Part shown: positions 33,178 to 41,556 of the stretch, piece by piece
Numbering within the stretch: the stretch's first letter is position 1
Layout: every line of letters begins with the position of its first letter
Source: Streptomyces sp. 1222.5
Lineage (GTDB): Bacteria; Actinomycetota; Actinomycetes; Streptomycetales; Streptomycetaceae
Reading direction: 5' to 3'
Length of the DNA: 64,000 nt
Assembly (NCBI RefSeq): GCF_900105245.1
Contig: NZ_FNSZ01000001.1
Span: 3,534,001 to 3,598,000 of the forward strand
Translations under genes and position numbers: made by a program
Notes under the pieces: generated by a model
Told to the model about the DNA's origin: nothing
The model's database searches: none
The model's input: the letters and a program-made list of their open reading frames with translations, nothing else

Positions 33178-34322
33178 GGGGCCGGCCGCGCGTCGAGGAG
33201 CCCGCCGACCACCACACCGGTGACGAGGAAGGCGGCCGTCGCGGACAGCAGACCGACCTCGTAGTACGCCGCCGGAGTCGCCCAGGCCGCGGCGCAGGCG
33301 GCACCGGCCGCGTCGAGCACGGCGAGGCCGAGCCGTCCGGCGCCGACCGTCGTGTCGCGCCGCGCCAGAGCGACGGCGGCTCCGGCGAGCACCAGGGCCG
33401 CCGCACCCGCCACCGCGGGCGTCCCGAACATCACGCCGTACCGGATGGCGAGGGCGGGCACGAGGAACAGGGCGAACCAGTGCCGCAGGGCCTGGCGCAC
33501 GAAGGCGAGGACGGGGCCCGGCGCGGCCGGCTCGCGCAGCCGGGAGGCGGCACGGCGCAGGCCGGCGAGCGCGAGCACGGCCACCGCGGCGATCGGCAGC
33601 CGCTCGCCGGCCCTGCCCAGGTTGTAGAGCAGGGCGGTGTCGTAGACGACGAGGACCAGGGCGCCCAGGGCGCCGAGCGAACCGATGAGGACCAGCAGTC
33701 CCGGCACCGAGGCGGGAGTGCGGGAGGTCTCGCGGTCCCGGGCCGCGAGCCACCGCAGGAGGCAGGGCGTAAGAACGGCCGAGACGGCCCGCACGGCGAT
33801 GTCGTCGGCCGTGTACGGGTTGCGCAGGTCCCACTCCACCAGGCAGAACACGACCGTGTACGACACGGCGGCCAGCGGCAGCAGCACGGAGCGGGCGATC
33901 GCCCGGTACAGCCCCGCGTCGAGCCACCGCACCACGACCGCGAACGCCAGGAGGACGAAGGGGAGTTCGAGGAAGGCCTGGACACGCAGGACCGACGGGG
34001 CGAGGAGTCCGGGCGCGGGGAAGACGTCGGCGAACCGGTGCAGCACGGGGTTTCCCGACGCGAGGTCGAACCAGCCCGACGGCAGGTACCGCGCGACGAA
34101 GGACGGATCGCCGCCGTGCACGCGCAGCACGTACACGGTGAACAGGACCTGGTTGAGGTAGATCAGCGCGGTCACCACCGCGAGCGCGGCGAGCGGCGGC
34201 ACGCGACTGCCCGGGTACGGCTCCACCGGAGAACTGGGGGCGGCCGGCAGCCGCCTGGCGCGCAGCAGCGCGAGCACGGCGGACACGGCCACCACGGCGT
34301 CCACGAACACGCGCGGCCTCAC
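33174..34322 (-). CDS. Multipass membrane protein of unknown function
   Basis: About 382 residues with nine or ten hydrophobic segments. Conserved-looking features outside the helices are LNQVLFTVYVLRVHGGDPSF, YLPSGWFDLASGNPVLHRFA and FCLVEWDLRNPYTADDI in a loop, so the hydrophilic loops are unusually defined for a simple transporter. No transporter family is recognised. GTG at 34322 (VRPRVFVDAVVAV) is chosen because it directly precedes the first helix; a GTG 22 codons upstream (34388) is also open. The gene is convergent with the 141-residue protein and divergent from the large amidase. Confidence 0.7.
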   Translation of the reverse strand: MRPRVFVDAVVAVSAVLALLRARRLPAAPSSPVEPYPGSRVPPLAALAVVTALIYLNQVLFTVYVLRVHGGDPSFVARYLPSGWFDLASGNPVLHRFADVFPAPGLLAPSVLRVQAFLELPFVLLAFAVVVRWLDAGLYRAIARSVLLPLAAVSYTVVFCLVEWDLRNPYTADDIAVRAVSAVLTPCLLRWLAARDRETSRTPASVPGLLVLIGSLGALGALVLVVYDTALLYNLGRAGERLPIAAVAVLALAGLRRAASRLREPAAPGPVLAFVRQALRHWFALFLVPALAIRYGVMFGTPAVAGAAALVLAGAAVALARRDTTVGAGRLGLAVLDAAGAACAAAWATPAAYYEVGLLSATAAFLVTGVVVGGLLDARPAP

Positions 34323-34553
34323 AGCCGGTGCGCCGTGCGGGAAGCCCCGCGCCGGCCCGCCTCGAAGTGCCCCGTCTCCCGCGCGCACGGCGCCCGTTCA
34401 CCCGCCTCGGTCACGGTCGGATTCTCCTCCGGTCGCCTCCGGGGGTGAACACGGATCGCCGACCCCCTCGTTGACCAAGCGGATGCCGGGTGCGAGGCGT
34501 CACGGGTGTGCGGGCAGGTGACGTTCGATCGGGGCCGAGCGCTATGTAGGTGG

Positions 34554-34568
34554 CACCTGTGACAGGTG
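34554..34568. promoter_or_regulatory. Perfect palindrome upstream of the amidase
   Basis: CACCTG-TGA-CAGGTG (34554-34568) is an exact inverted repeat with a 3-bp centre, 34 bp upstream of the amidase GTG. The spacing fits an operator around the promoter. The regulator is unknown. Confidence 0.45.
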
Positions 34569-34602
34569 GTGCTGTCGTGAAACATCGTCTAGGGGTGGGT
34601 TA

Positions 34603-37317
34603 GTGAGTCCTCGCAGGACCCGTGCGTACAAACCGCTCGGTCTGAGGAGACGGGCGTGGCTGACGGCCGGGGCGGTCGTGCTGAGCGGTGCGGGCATCGT
34701 CAGCTACGCGATGGCCGACCCGCCGGCGCAGTCCGACGGCAAGGGGCAGAGCCGTCGGCCGTCCATCCACACGCTGAAGCTGGAGAACCGGGGCGCGGGC
34801 CGCATCGGGCTGGGCCGCAAGGGCACCGACCGGTTCAGCGCGCTGCTGCTGACCTGGAACGACGCCGACACCGACGCCAAGGGCACGCCGGAGGTGCGAA
34901 CCCGGGACCGGGAGAACGGCACGTGGTCCGGGTGGCGGAAGCTGCCGGACGACCCGTACCAGGCCGACGGTGCGGAGGCCGAACGCGCCGGGGACGTGCG
35001 GGGCGGCACGGCCTCGCTGTGGACCGGTGACTCCGACGGCGTCCAGGTGCGCCTGGTGAAGTCCGACGGCACCGAGGCGGCGGGCCAGCCTGCCGGCATG
35101 GACGTCAGGCTGCTGGACCCCGGCACCGATCCCGCGGGCGGCCCGGAACCGGCCGCCTACGCCGAGGGGACGACGGCACCGGCCGCGACCGACACCGCGT
35201 CACCGTCCGACACCGCGTCACCGTCCGACCCGGCGTCGGCCTCCGAATCGGCATCGGAGTCGGCATCGGAGTCGGCCTCCGCGCCCGAGTCGGCCTCCGC
35301 CTCCCCCTCGGTGTCCGACAGTTCCTCCGCGCCCGGCTCGCCGTCGGACACCCCCAGCCCGTCCAGCACGGTCCCGACGCCGCTGCCCTCCACGGTCGCC
35401 AAGCCGCCGATCGTCAGCCAGGCCGAGTGGGGCGCCTCGACGGACTACGACGGCACGCCCGGCTACGGCACCGAGATCAAGGCGGCCGTCGTCCACCACA
35501 CCGGCGTGGACGGCGACAACAAGCTGTCGTGCGCCGACTCGCGGGCCCGGATGCGCACCATCCAGCAGGAGCACTTCGCCCGCGGCTACTTCGACATCGG
35601 CTACAACTTCGTCGTCGACCGCTGCGGTCAGATCTTCGAGGGCCGCAGCGGCGGCATGGACCTGCCGGTGGTGGGCGCGCACGACATCGGGTTCAACACG
35701 AACACGGTCGGCATCTCCTCCATCGGCAACTACATGACCGCGCACCCCTCGCGGGCCGCCCTCGACTCGATCGCCCGGATCGTGGCCTGGAAGTTCGGCA
35801 TGTACGGGATCGACCCGGCAGGCAAGGTCACCCTGACCTCCGGCAGCGCCAAGGGCCAGGACGGCAACCTCGTCGACAAGGACCAGCAGATCACGCTGCC
35901 CCGCGTCTTCGGCCACCGGGACACCAACTCCACCGCGTGCCCCGGCGACAACCTCTACAAGAAGCTGCCCCTCATCGCGACGCTCGCGAGGACGCCGGGC
36001 GTCTCGCACGCCCTGCCCACCGCGGACTTCGACCGCGACGGGCTGCCCGACCTGGTCGCGGGCACCCCGAAGGGCAACTCGGTGACGATCCTGCCGGGGG
36101 GCGTGGACGGCCCCGTGACCTCCCGGAAGGTGACGCTCACCCAGAGCAGCCCGGGCGTGCCCGGCTCCTCCGAGTCCGGGGACGCCTTCGGCACCGCGAC
36201 GGCCTGGGGCGACGTCAACGGCGACGGCTACGCCGACGTCACGATCGGCTCCCCCGGCGAGGACGACACCACCGGCCACGCCGACCGGGGCCAGGTAACG
36301 GTCATGTACGGCCCGGCGTTCACCAAGGGGTTCTCGTACACCACCTCGGGCAGCGTCACCGCGGCCGGCGCCAGGCTCGGCTCCACGGTCGCGGTCGGTG
36401 ACTTCGACGCCGACGGCAGGGCCGACGTGTTCTCGGCCGGCACCGGCAAGGGCGGCAACTGGAACGCCCGGCCGGCGGCCGGCGCCACCACCTCCGGCAC
36501 GCTGACCACCGCCACCGGTTCCCTCGCCTACCTGGACGCGGCGACGGGTGACTTCAACCGGGACGGATACGCCGACGTCGTCCTCAACTACCGGGACGGC
36601 GGCGGTATCTCGCGCGTGGTCCGGTTCGCCGGCTCGGCGAAGGGGCTGACCATGGCCGGTGTGCTCAGCGTCAAGGGCGGCCGCTCCGTCACCTCGGCCG
36701 ACTTCGACACCGACGGCTACGACGACCTGGTGATCGGCCAGCCGTACACCGCCGAGTCCGGCGCCTACAAGGGTGGGCAGGTGACCATGCTCCGGGGCAC
36801 CTCCACCGGCTTCACCACCACCGGTGCCAAGACCCTCCACCAGGACAGCGGCGGGGTGCCCGGGGCCGCCGAGTCCGGCGACGCCATGGGCGCCTCGGTC
36901 TCCGCCGGCGACTTCGACGGCGACGGCTACCCCGACGTGCTGACCGGTCTGCCCGGTGAGGGCATCACGCGCGGCGGGGTGAACCGCTCCGACGCCGGCT
37001 CGGTGCTGCTCCTCAAGGGCGGCGCCACCGGACTCACCGGCTCCGGCGCGGTCGCGGTCTCCCAGGACACCGCGGGTGTCCCCGGTTCCACCGAGAGCGG
37101 CGACCGTCTCGGCTCCTCGGTGTCGCTGACCGACCTGTCCGGCTACGGGCGGGCCGACCTCGCGTTCGGCGCGGCCGGTGAGGACGGCGCCGACGGCATC
37201 CTGATGCACCTGCCGAGCGGCAGCACCGGTCTCGGGTACACGCAGACGACCGTGTTCAGCAGGTCGGCGCTAGGTACCGCGACGGGCGCGGCCCTCGGGG
37301 CGAACCTGGCGCCGTAG
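34603..37317 (+). CDS. Secreted N-acetylmuramoyl-L-alanine amidase with FG-GAP repeats
   Basis: A 904-residue exported protein. An Arg-rich n-region and hydrophobic core (WLTAGAVVLSGAGIVSYAMA) form the signal. A region of about 150 residues and a Ser/Ala/Pro linker with SASE repeats (about 190-265) come before a PGRP/Amidase_2 domain (about 270-460). Its zinc ligands appear in VVHHTG and in FGHRDTNSTACPG (His and Cys), with YNFVVDRCGQIFEGR. The rest is seven FG-GAP/VCBS calcium-binding repeats such as DVNGDGYADV, DFDADGRADV and DFDGDGYPDV, expected to fold as a beta-propeller. It cleaves peptide stems from peptidoglycan at the surface. GTG at 34603. Confidence 0.92.
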   Translation: MSPRRTRAYKPLGLRRRAWLTAGAVVLSGAGIVSYAMADPPAQSDGKGQSRRPSIHTLKLENRGAGRIGLGRKGTDRFSALLLTWNDADTDAKGTPEVRTRDRENGTWSGWRKLPDDPYQADGAEAERAGDVRGGTASLWTGDSDGVQVRLVKSDGTEAAGQPAGMDVRLLDPGTDPAGGPEPAAYAEGTTAPAATDTASPSDTASPSDPASASESASESASESASAPESASASPSVSDSSSAPGSPSDTPSPSSTVPTPLPSTVAKPPIVSQAEWGASTDYDGTPGYGTEIKAAVVHHTGVDGDNKLSCADSRARMRTIQQEHFARGYFDIGYNFVVDRCGQIFEGRSGGMDLPVVGAHDIGFNTNTVGISSIGNYMTAHPSRAALDSIARIVAWKFGMYGIDPAGKVTLTSGSAKGQDGNLVDKDQQITLPRVFGHRDTNSTACPGDNLYKKLPLIATLARTPGVSHALPTADFDRDGLPDLVAGTPKGNSVTILPGGVDGPVTSRKVTLTQSSPGVPGSSESGDAFGTATAWGDVNGDGYADVTIGSPGEDDTTGHADRGQVTVMYGPAFTKGFSYTTSGSVTAAGARLGSTVAVGDFDADGRADVFSAGTGKGGNWNARPAAGATTSGTLTTATGSLAYLDAATGDFNRDGYADVVLNYRDGGGISRVVRFAGSAKGLTMAGVLSVKGGRSVTSADFDTDGYDDLVIGQPYTAESGAYKGGQVTMLRGTSTGFTTTGAKTLHQDSGGVPGAAESGDAMGASVSAGDFDGDGYPDVLTGLPGEGITRGGVNRSDAGSVLLLKGGATGLTGSGAVAVSQDTAGVPGSTESGDRLGSSVSLTDLSGYGRADLAFGAAGEDGADGILMHLPSGSTGLGYTQTTVFSRSALGTATGAALGANLAP
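35200..35300. repeat. Short direct repeats encoding the Ser-rich linker of the amidase
   Basis: GACACCGCGTCACCGTCC occurs twice in a row around 35191-35226, followed by tandem TCGGCATCGGAG units around 35248-35275. These produce the TASPSD and SASE peptide repeats and are likely length-variable between strains. Confidence 0.6.
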
Positions 37318-37327
37318 TCACGGGGAC

Positions 37328-37373
37328 GCCGTCCGGCCGGGGCCCCTCGGGCGAGGGGCCCCGGCCGGACGGC
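37328..37373. terminator. Strong bidirectional terminator
   Basis: A perfect 21-bp stem (37328-37348 with 37353-37373) closed by a 4-nt loop GGGC. It starts 11 bp after the amidase stop and abuts the stop codon of the convergent gene, so it serves both. Confidence 0.9.
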
Positions 37374-37775
37374 TCAGCCGAGGGCGGTCGCGTCCCGGCA
37401 CAGCAGACGCAGCGAGCCGTGCCCGTCGAAGCAGCGCCGGGCCTCGTCCACCGGGTCCCACAGCCGGCCGTCCGGGGTGCGCACCCAGTGCTCGCCACCG
37501 GTCGCCCACCACTCGGCACCGGTCTGCCGGACGATCACCTCGCCCGCGTAGGCACCGAAGCCACGCAGCACGTTCTCCACCGCGGCGTACGGCGGTCCCT
37601 CACGGCGTATCTCCTCGATCATCCGGTCCACCCGCCACAGGCTCTGCGCCGAGTAGTCGAGCCGCACCCGCGCACCCTCGCGCATGGTCGCGACCGTGTC
37701 CGCCGCCCACCGCACGGGCTTCGCCGCGGCGTGCGGCCTGGTCTCCTGCTGTGCTGTCAGGTACTGGGCTGTCAC
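37374..37775 (-). CDS. Hypothetical protein, 133 aa
   Basis: I do not recognise a named family. The product is soluble and composed of a helical N-terminal half (VDRMIEEIRREGPPYAAVENVLRGFGAYAGE) and a C-terminal half with WWATGGEHWVRTPDGRLWDPVDEARRCF, which repeats aromatic and Gly/Asp turns and may form a small beta domain. Similar DUF6278-like Streptomyces proteins come to mind but I cannot confirm this. The GTG at 37775 lacks a ribosome site. The gene follows a small Cys-containing ORF on the same strand and ends at a strong terminator shared with the amidase. Confidence 0.7.
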   Translation of the reverse strand: MTAQYLTAQQETRPHAAAKPVRWAADTVATMREGARVRLDYSAQSLWRVDRMIEEIRREGPPYAAVENVLRGFGAYAGEVIVRQTGAEWWATGGEHWVRTPDGRLWDPVDEARRCFDGHGSLRLLCRDATALG

Positions 37776-37806
37776 ATAAGGAAGAGCGAGCCGGGGGTGG
37801 CATCCG

Positions 37807-37956
37807 TCACCGCGACCGGCGATGCTTCACCGACCGTCGCAGGACCGCCCCACGTCCGCCGCACGGCTGACACACGATCGGCCGGTCCAGCAGGTCCGGG
37901 ACGCCGGAGACGCCGACGGCCGGAGTGACGGGATCCGTTTTCGTCGGCGGACTCAC
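37807..37956 (-). CDS. Small CxxC protein coupled to the upstream gene
   Basis: A 49-residue ORF whose GTG overlaps the stop of the upstream 193-residue gene as GTGA. The product ends with VCQPCGGRGAVLRRSVKHRR. The CxxCGGxG segment resembles half of a DnaJ-type zinc knuckle and the tail is strongly basic. No ribosome site is present, so translation would depend on coupling. Function unknown; a zinc-binding or nucleic-acid-binding peptide is a guess. It is too short for confident gene calling. Confidence 0.5.
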   Translation of the reverse strand: MSPPTKTDPVTPAVGVSGVPDLLDRPIVCQPCGGRGAVLRRSVKHRRSR

Positions 37957-38534
37957 GCGCCCGGCAGGACGGTACCCCTGGCCCGGCGGGAGACCACCGC
38001 GCGCAGGACCCGGCGTCCCTCGACCGAGATGTCCAGCGCGCGGCGCAGCCCCTGCGGGCCGTGGCCGGCGAGGAGTTCCAGGACGGTGACCTGGCGGCGC
38101 AGCTCCGCGGCGACGAGCGGTGGCAGATCGTCCGTCTCCCCCGCGCGCCCGGCGTCCAGGCCGTCGTCGCCGCAGGCGTCCTCCGCGGCGGGGTCGAGGA
38201 GCCGGTGGATGCGCAGGGAGGCGACCGAGCAGGCGTCGGCCCAGGCGCGGACCGCGTCGGCGGTGCGTTCGGCGGGGGCCGCGTCCAGCATCCGGCGGGC
38301 GAGCCGCCCGGCCTCGCCGGTCTCGCCGTCCCCGTCGGGCCGTGCGGAACCGAGCGCGTCGCGGGCCTTCTCCAGGCCGCTCCCCCAGTCGGACCCGTCG
38401 GCGAGGCTCGCCCACAGCGGGCGCAGCAGCTCGTCGTCGCCGCCGAGCAGCGGCAGACACCGATCCAAACTGGCCAGACCGCTGGCCGCCAGGCCGCGTT
38501 CGTCGGCCTGTGCGATCAGTTCCACCAGGCTCAT
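37953..38534 (-). CDS. Hypothetical protein, 193 aa
   Basis: Soluble, largely helical and acidic, rich in Ala, Leu, Asp and Arg, with ELIAQADERGLAASGLASLDRCLPLL at the start and LRRQVTVLELLAGHGPQGLRRALDISVEGRRVL near the end. No membrane helix or signal peptide is visible. The ATG at 38534 has GGGAGG 5 nt upstream, one of the better ribosome sites in this part of the window, so the gene is real. It lies 116 bp after the hexosaminidase gene on the same strand and is coupled to a small CxxC ORF. I do not recognise a function. Confidence 0.75.
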   Translation of the reverse strand: MSLVELIAQADERGLAASGLASLDRCLPLLGGDDELLRPLWASLADGSDWGSGLEKARDALGSARPDGDGETGEAGRLARRMLDAAPAERTADAVRAWADACSVASLRIHRLLDPAAEDACGDDGLDAGRAGETDDLPPLVAAELRRQVTVLELLAGHGPQGLRRALDISVEGRRVLRAVVSRRARGTVLPGA

Positions 38535-38650
38535 GAAAGCCTCCCTCGCCAGGGCCCATCCGGTACGGAGCCCGCACTTCCCCTTACTGCGTGCGACGGC
38601 GCGGGAGTGTCACAGGAGGAGGTTTTCGGCCAAGAACAGGACGAGGCGCC

Positions 38651-40276
38651 TCAGCCCAGCCCGTCCGCCAGCTTCTTGAACCCGGCCCAGGACAGGGCCG
38701 GCCTGCCCGGGTCCCACAGCTTCTGGATCGTGGCCCGCAGGGGCATCCGGATGCCGGCGGCGACCTGTCCCTCGCTCTGCGCACCGGGGAAGTCGCTCCA
38801 CACCGCCAGCGAACCGCCGAGGATCTGGCCGTCGTAGCGCGCCGGCACGGCGGTCGTGCCGCGCAGCACCCGCGGGTTCCACTGCTCGTAGATGCGCTGT
38901 CCCGTCGGGTACACGAAGGTCTGCGGCTGCCCGAGCACGTAGTAGAGGTACTCGTCGTTGTAGTTGAGCACCTTGCGTCCCGCGCTCAGGTACTCCACCG
39001 GCTGCCGTGCCCCGATCTCCTTGCCGGTCCAGTAGGCGACCTGGAGGTCCTTGGCCGGCTGCACGGAGGTGCCGCGGTAGAAGCCGTCGTTCCACGCCCG
39101 CATGGTCCGGTCGTGGGCCCGGACGGTGTCGGCGCGGTCGTTGAGCCAGCCGGTGGCGAGGTCGGCGACGGTGCCGCCGGAGCCGTAGGCCTTCCGGGCG
39201 GCGGCGGCCAGCTGCGGATACGAGGCCTGCGGGTCCTTCACGGTCAGCGCCTGGTACTCGTCGCCGCCGAGGTGCCACTGGCCGCCGGGGAAGAGCCCCG
39301 CGTACTCGTTCAGCAGATCGTCGACGAGCTTCGCGGAGCCCGGCTCGGAGATGTCGATCGCGCCTCTGGTCGGCACCCCGCTCGCGTTGCGCAGCTGCAG
39401 TTCGGGGTGGGCCTTGAGGACGGCGCCCAGGTGCCCCGGTGAGTCGATCTCGGGGACGACGGTGATGTGCCGGCTGTTCGCCAGGTCCACGATCTTCTTG
39501 ACCTGCGCCTTGGTCAGGTGGTCCTGGGAGACGATCTCGGGGTGGCTGGCGGACTCGATCCGGAAGGCCTGGTCGTCGGAGAAGTGCAGCCCCAGCTCGT
39601 TGTACTTCAGGTCGCCGAGCTCGCGTATCCGGTCCTCGATCCACGCGGCGCTGTACGGCTTGCGCGCGATGTCCACCATGAACCCGCGCCGCGGCTTGGC
39701 GGGCTCGTCGCGGACGACGCCCTCCGGTGCCGTGCCGCCGCCGTGGACCTCCTGCTTCAGGGTGCGGGTGCCGTAGAAGACCCCCGCCTCGCCCGGCCCG
39801 CTGATCTCGACCCGCCCGCCGCGGACGGTCATCGCGTACGACTCCTGGTTCCCGCCCCCGCCGCCGAGCGCGAGCCGCACGTCACCGGCCCGTACGTCGT
39901 CCTTTTCCCCCGCGTAGGCGAGCCCCAGCTCGCCGGCTATCAGGCGCCCCTCGTCGGCCAGCGCGGCGTCGCCGACGACCACCCGCTCGCCGTGCCGGGG
40001 TTTCCAGCCCGGGCCCCGCGCCGGCGTGTGGGAGCGCACGGCGGGGATGGTGCGCGGCGCCTCGGACATCGGATAGGAGCGGCTGGGCTTCGGACTCGCC
40101 GACGGGGTGGCCGCCGCGCCGGACGCGGCGGCGTCCCGCCCGGCCGGCTCGCCGTCGGTCGCCGCCCACACGCCCACGCCCGTGCCGAGCGCGACCGTAC
40201 CGACCACCGCGGCGGCGACCACCGCCCGCTTCCGTATCACTTGCCTCGCCGGCCCCCGGCGCCTGTGCTGGGTCAC
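38651..40276 (-). CDS. Secreted beta-N-acetylhexosaminidase (GH20)
   Basis: Hydrolyses terminal beta-GlcNAc/GalNAc, for example from chitin oligomers or cell-wall glycans. The 541-residue precursor has a signal or anchor helix (AVVAAAVVGTVALGTGVGVWA) and a Ser/Pro linker. An alpha/beta N-terminal domain (GH20b) precedes a TIM barrel with RGFMVDIARK, VVPEIDSPGHLGAVL and the catalytic pair HLGGDEY. C-terminal substrate residues include AWNDG, YNDEYLYYV and GGSLAVWSDF. GTG at 40276 lies 6 nt after TACGTT, with no ribosome site, so a leaderless mRNA is likely; earlier starts in the frame are not supported. It is divergent from the UraD-like gene. Confidence 0.93.
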   Translation of the reverse strand: MTQHRRRGPARQVIRKRAVVAAAVVGTVALGTGVGVWAATDGEPAGRDAAASGAAATPSASPKPSRSYPMSEAPRTIPAVRSHTPARGPGWKPRHGERVVVGDAALADEGRLIAGELGLAYAGEKDDVRAGDVRLALGGGGGNQESYAMTVRGGRVEISGPGEAGVFYGTRTLKQEVHGGGTAPEGVVRDEPAKPRRGFMVDIARKPYSAAWIEDRIRELGDLKYNELGLHFSDDQAFRIESASHPEIVSQDHLTKAQVKKIVDLANSRHITVVPEIDSPGHLGAVLKAHPELQLRNASGVPTRGAIDISEPGSAKLVDDLLNEYAGLFPGGQWHLGGDEYQALTVKDPQASYPQLAAAARKAYGSGGTVADLATGWLNDRADTVRAHDRTMRAWNDGFYRGTSVQPAKDLQVAYWTGKEIGARQPVEYLSAGRKVLNYNDEYLYYVLGQPQTFVYPTGQRIYEQWNPRVLRGTTAVPARYDGQILGGSLAVWSDFPGAQSEGQVAAGIRMPLRATIQKLWDPGRPALSWAGFKKLADGLG

Positions 40277-40430
40277 CCTGCCAACGTACGGCCGATCGCC
40301 GCCCCGTTCGTCACCCGGGCGCTCCGAAACTCTCCCGTCCGGGTGAAATTCAGGTATCACACGGACACACAGTGACCACTCTCGATAACCTGACGACACA
40401 CATTTCACAGCATCCCCTGCCACACCACAT

Positions 40431-40979
40431 GTGACGCGAGGACCTACGCTGCCCGCCCACCACCTTCCGTATCTCCCCAAACCCCTCGACGCCTTCAACA
40501 CGGCGTCGGGCGCCGAGGCGCGCGCGCTTCTGCTGCACTGCCTGGACAGCCTGCGCTGGTCCCACCGGATCGCGGACCACCGCCCCTATCCCGACGTGGA
40601 GGCCCTGCTGGCCGCGGCGGACGAGGCGGCGTACGACCTCTCCCCGGCCGACCTGGCGGAGGCCCTGGCCGGCGAGTCGCTCCCGGAGCTCCCCGAGGAC
40701 ACCTACTCGGCGGCCCACATGGCCCTGAGCGCGGCCCACGCGGCCTACGAGGCCAGATTCGGACACGCGTTCGTCATCTCCCTGGGTGATGTGCCGCCGG
40801 AGGAGGCCCTCGACCACATCCTCCAGGGCATCCGGTCACGATTGGCGAACGATCCGGAGGAGGAGCGGGTCATAGCGGCCGAGGAGCTCCGGCGCCTCGC
40901 ACGGGAACGGCTGCTGCTCCTGCTCAGGGCCGCGCGCAACTGCGCGACCAGCTCAAATGCCCCCTCACCCGGCAAATAG
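40431..40979 (+). CDS. UraD-like (OHCU decarboxylase family) protein with altered catalytic motif
   Basis: A 182-residue all-helical protein of the OHCU decarboxylase type. FNTASGAEARALLLHCLDS, and AAYEARFGHAFVISL followed by the helical C-terminus with ERVIAAEELRRLARERL, match the family pattern (NxxYxxRFGFPF then E-x-Alphabet helix). UraD converts OHCU to allantoin in urate degradation and uses a His in an HPxxG segment. Here the equivalent stretch reads LAEALAGESLPEL and the His is missing, so activity is doubtful. No other urate gene is nearby. GTG at 40431 has no ribosome site. It precedes the sdh operon by 191 bp and is probably not part of it. Confidence 0.55.
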   Translation: MTRGPTLPAHHLPYLPKPLDAFNTASGAEARALLLHCLDSLRWSHRIADHRPYPDVEALLAAADEAAYDLSPADLAEALAGESLPELPEDTYSAAHMALSAAHAAYEARFGHAFVISLGDVPPEEALDHILQGIRSRLANDPEEERVIAAEELRRLARERLLLLLRAARNCATSSNAPSPGK

Positions 40980-41077
40980 CGCAAGAACCCACCCCGGCGG
41001 TGGCCCCCGCTAGCCCAACCGCGTGCCACTTTGATCACACCGGTAGGCCCCCCGTCAGGCACGGCGCGACGCATCGC

Positions 41078-41083
41078 TACGAT
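41078..41083 (+). promoter_or_regulatory. Candidate sdh operon promoter
   Basis: A TACGAT -10 candidate lies 87 bp before the sdhC GTG. Seventeen bases upstream is TCAGGC (41055-41060), a poor -35 match. The interval before sdhC contains no other good -10 and no terminator after the UraD-like gene was seen. Confidence 0.35.
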
Positions 41084-41170
41084 GCTGGGGGCCGGTGGAC
41101 CGTACCCGGCCGGGCCCGACCGACAGTGAAGCCGGCGCGGCCCTAGTCCCCGCTCCCGGAGGGTTCTTCC

Positions 41171-41551
41171 GTGCCGGCTGGAACGCTGTACCGCGGCCGG
41201 GAAGGAATGTGGTCCTGGGTGGCTCACCGAGTCACCGGCGTCCTCATCTTCTTCTTCCTGTTCGTTCACGTGCTGGACACCGCTCTCGTGCGTGTCTCCC
41301 CAGAGGACTACGACAAGGTCGTAGCCACGTACAAGACGCCGATCGTCGCGCTGCTGGAGTACGGCCTCGTCGCCGCAATCCTCTTCCACGCGCTCAACGG
41401 CCTGCGCGTCATCGCCGTCGACTTCTGGTCGAAGGGCCCGCGCTACCAGAAGCAGATGTTCTGGACCGTGATGGGTGTCTGGATCGTGCTGATGGCCGGG
41501 GCGATCTACCCCGTCCTCGGCCACGCCGCCCGTGTTCTCTTTGGGAGCTGA
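41171..41551 (+). CDS. sdhC: Succinate dehydrogenase cytochrome b subunit
   Basis: Membrane anchor subunit of respiratory complex II. The 126-residue protein has three transmembrane helices (about 26-46, 60-80, 92-115), the N-terminal basic stretch LYRGREGMWSWVAHRVTG with the conserved Arg, and haem-ligand candidates His33 in LFVHVLD and His73 in LFHALNG. GTG at 41171 follows GGAGGG at 7 nt. First gene of sdhCDAB; the spacing to sdhD is 5 bp. Confidence 0.95.
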   Translation: MPAGTLYRGREGMWSWVAHRVTGVLIFFFLFVHVLDTALVRVSPEDYDKVVATYKTPIVALLEYGLVAAILFHALNGLRVIAVDFWSKGPRYQKQMFWTVMGVWIVLMAGAIYPVLGHAARVLFGS

Positions 41552-41556
41552 CGCCG

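Noticed and set aside
35218..37209. 663-codon frame opposite the amidase
   Set aside because: Val/Gly/Asp-rich shadow of the FG-GAP repeats.
40980..41170. Alternative long sdhD frame starting at 41095
   Set aside because: It overlaps sdhC out of frame; the sdhD homology begins at [10 protein letters not shown] (41557) with a proper ribosome site.
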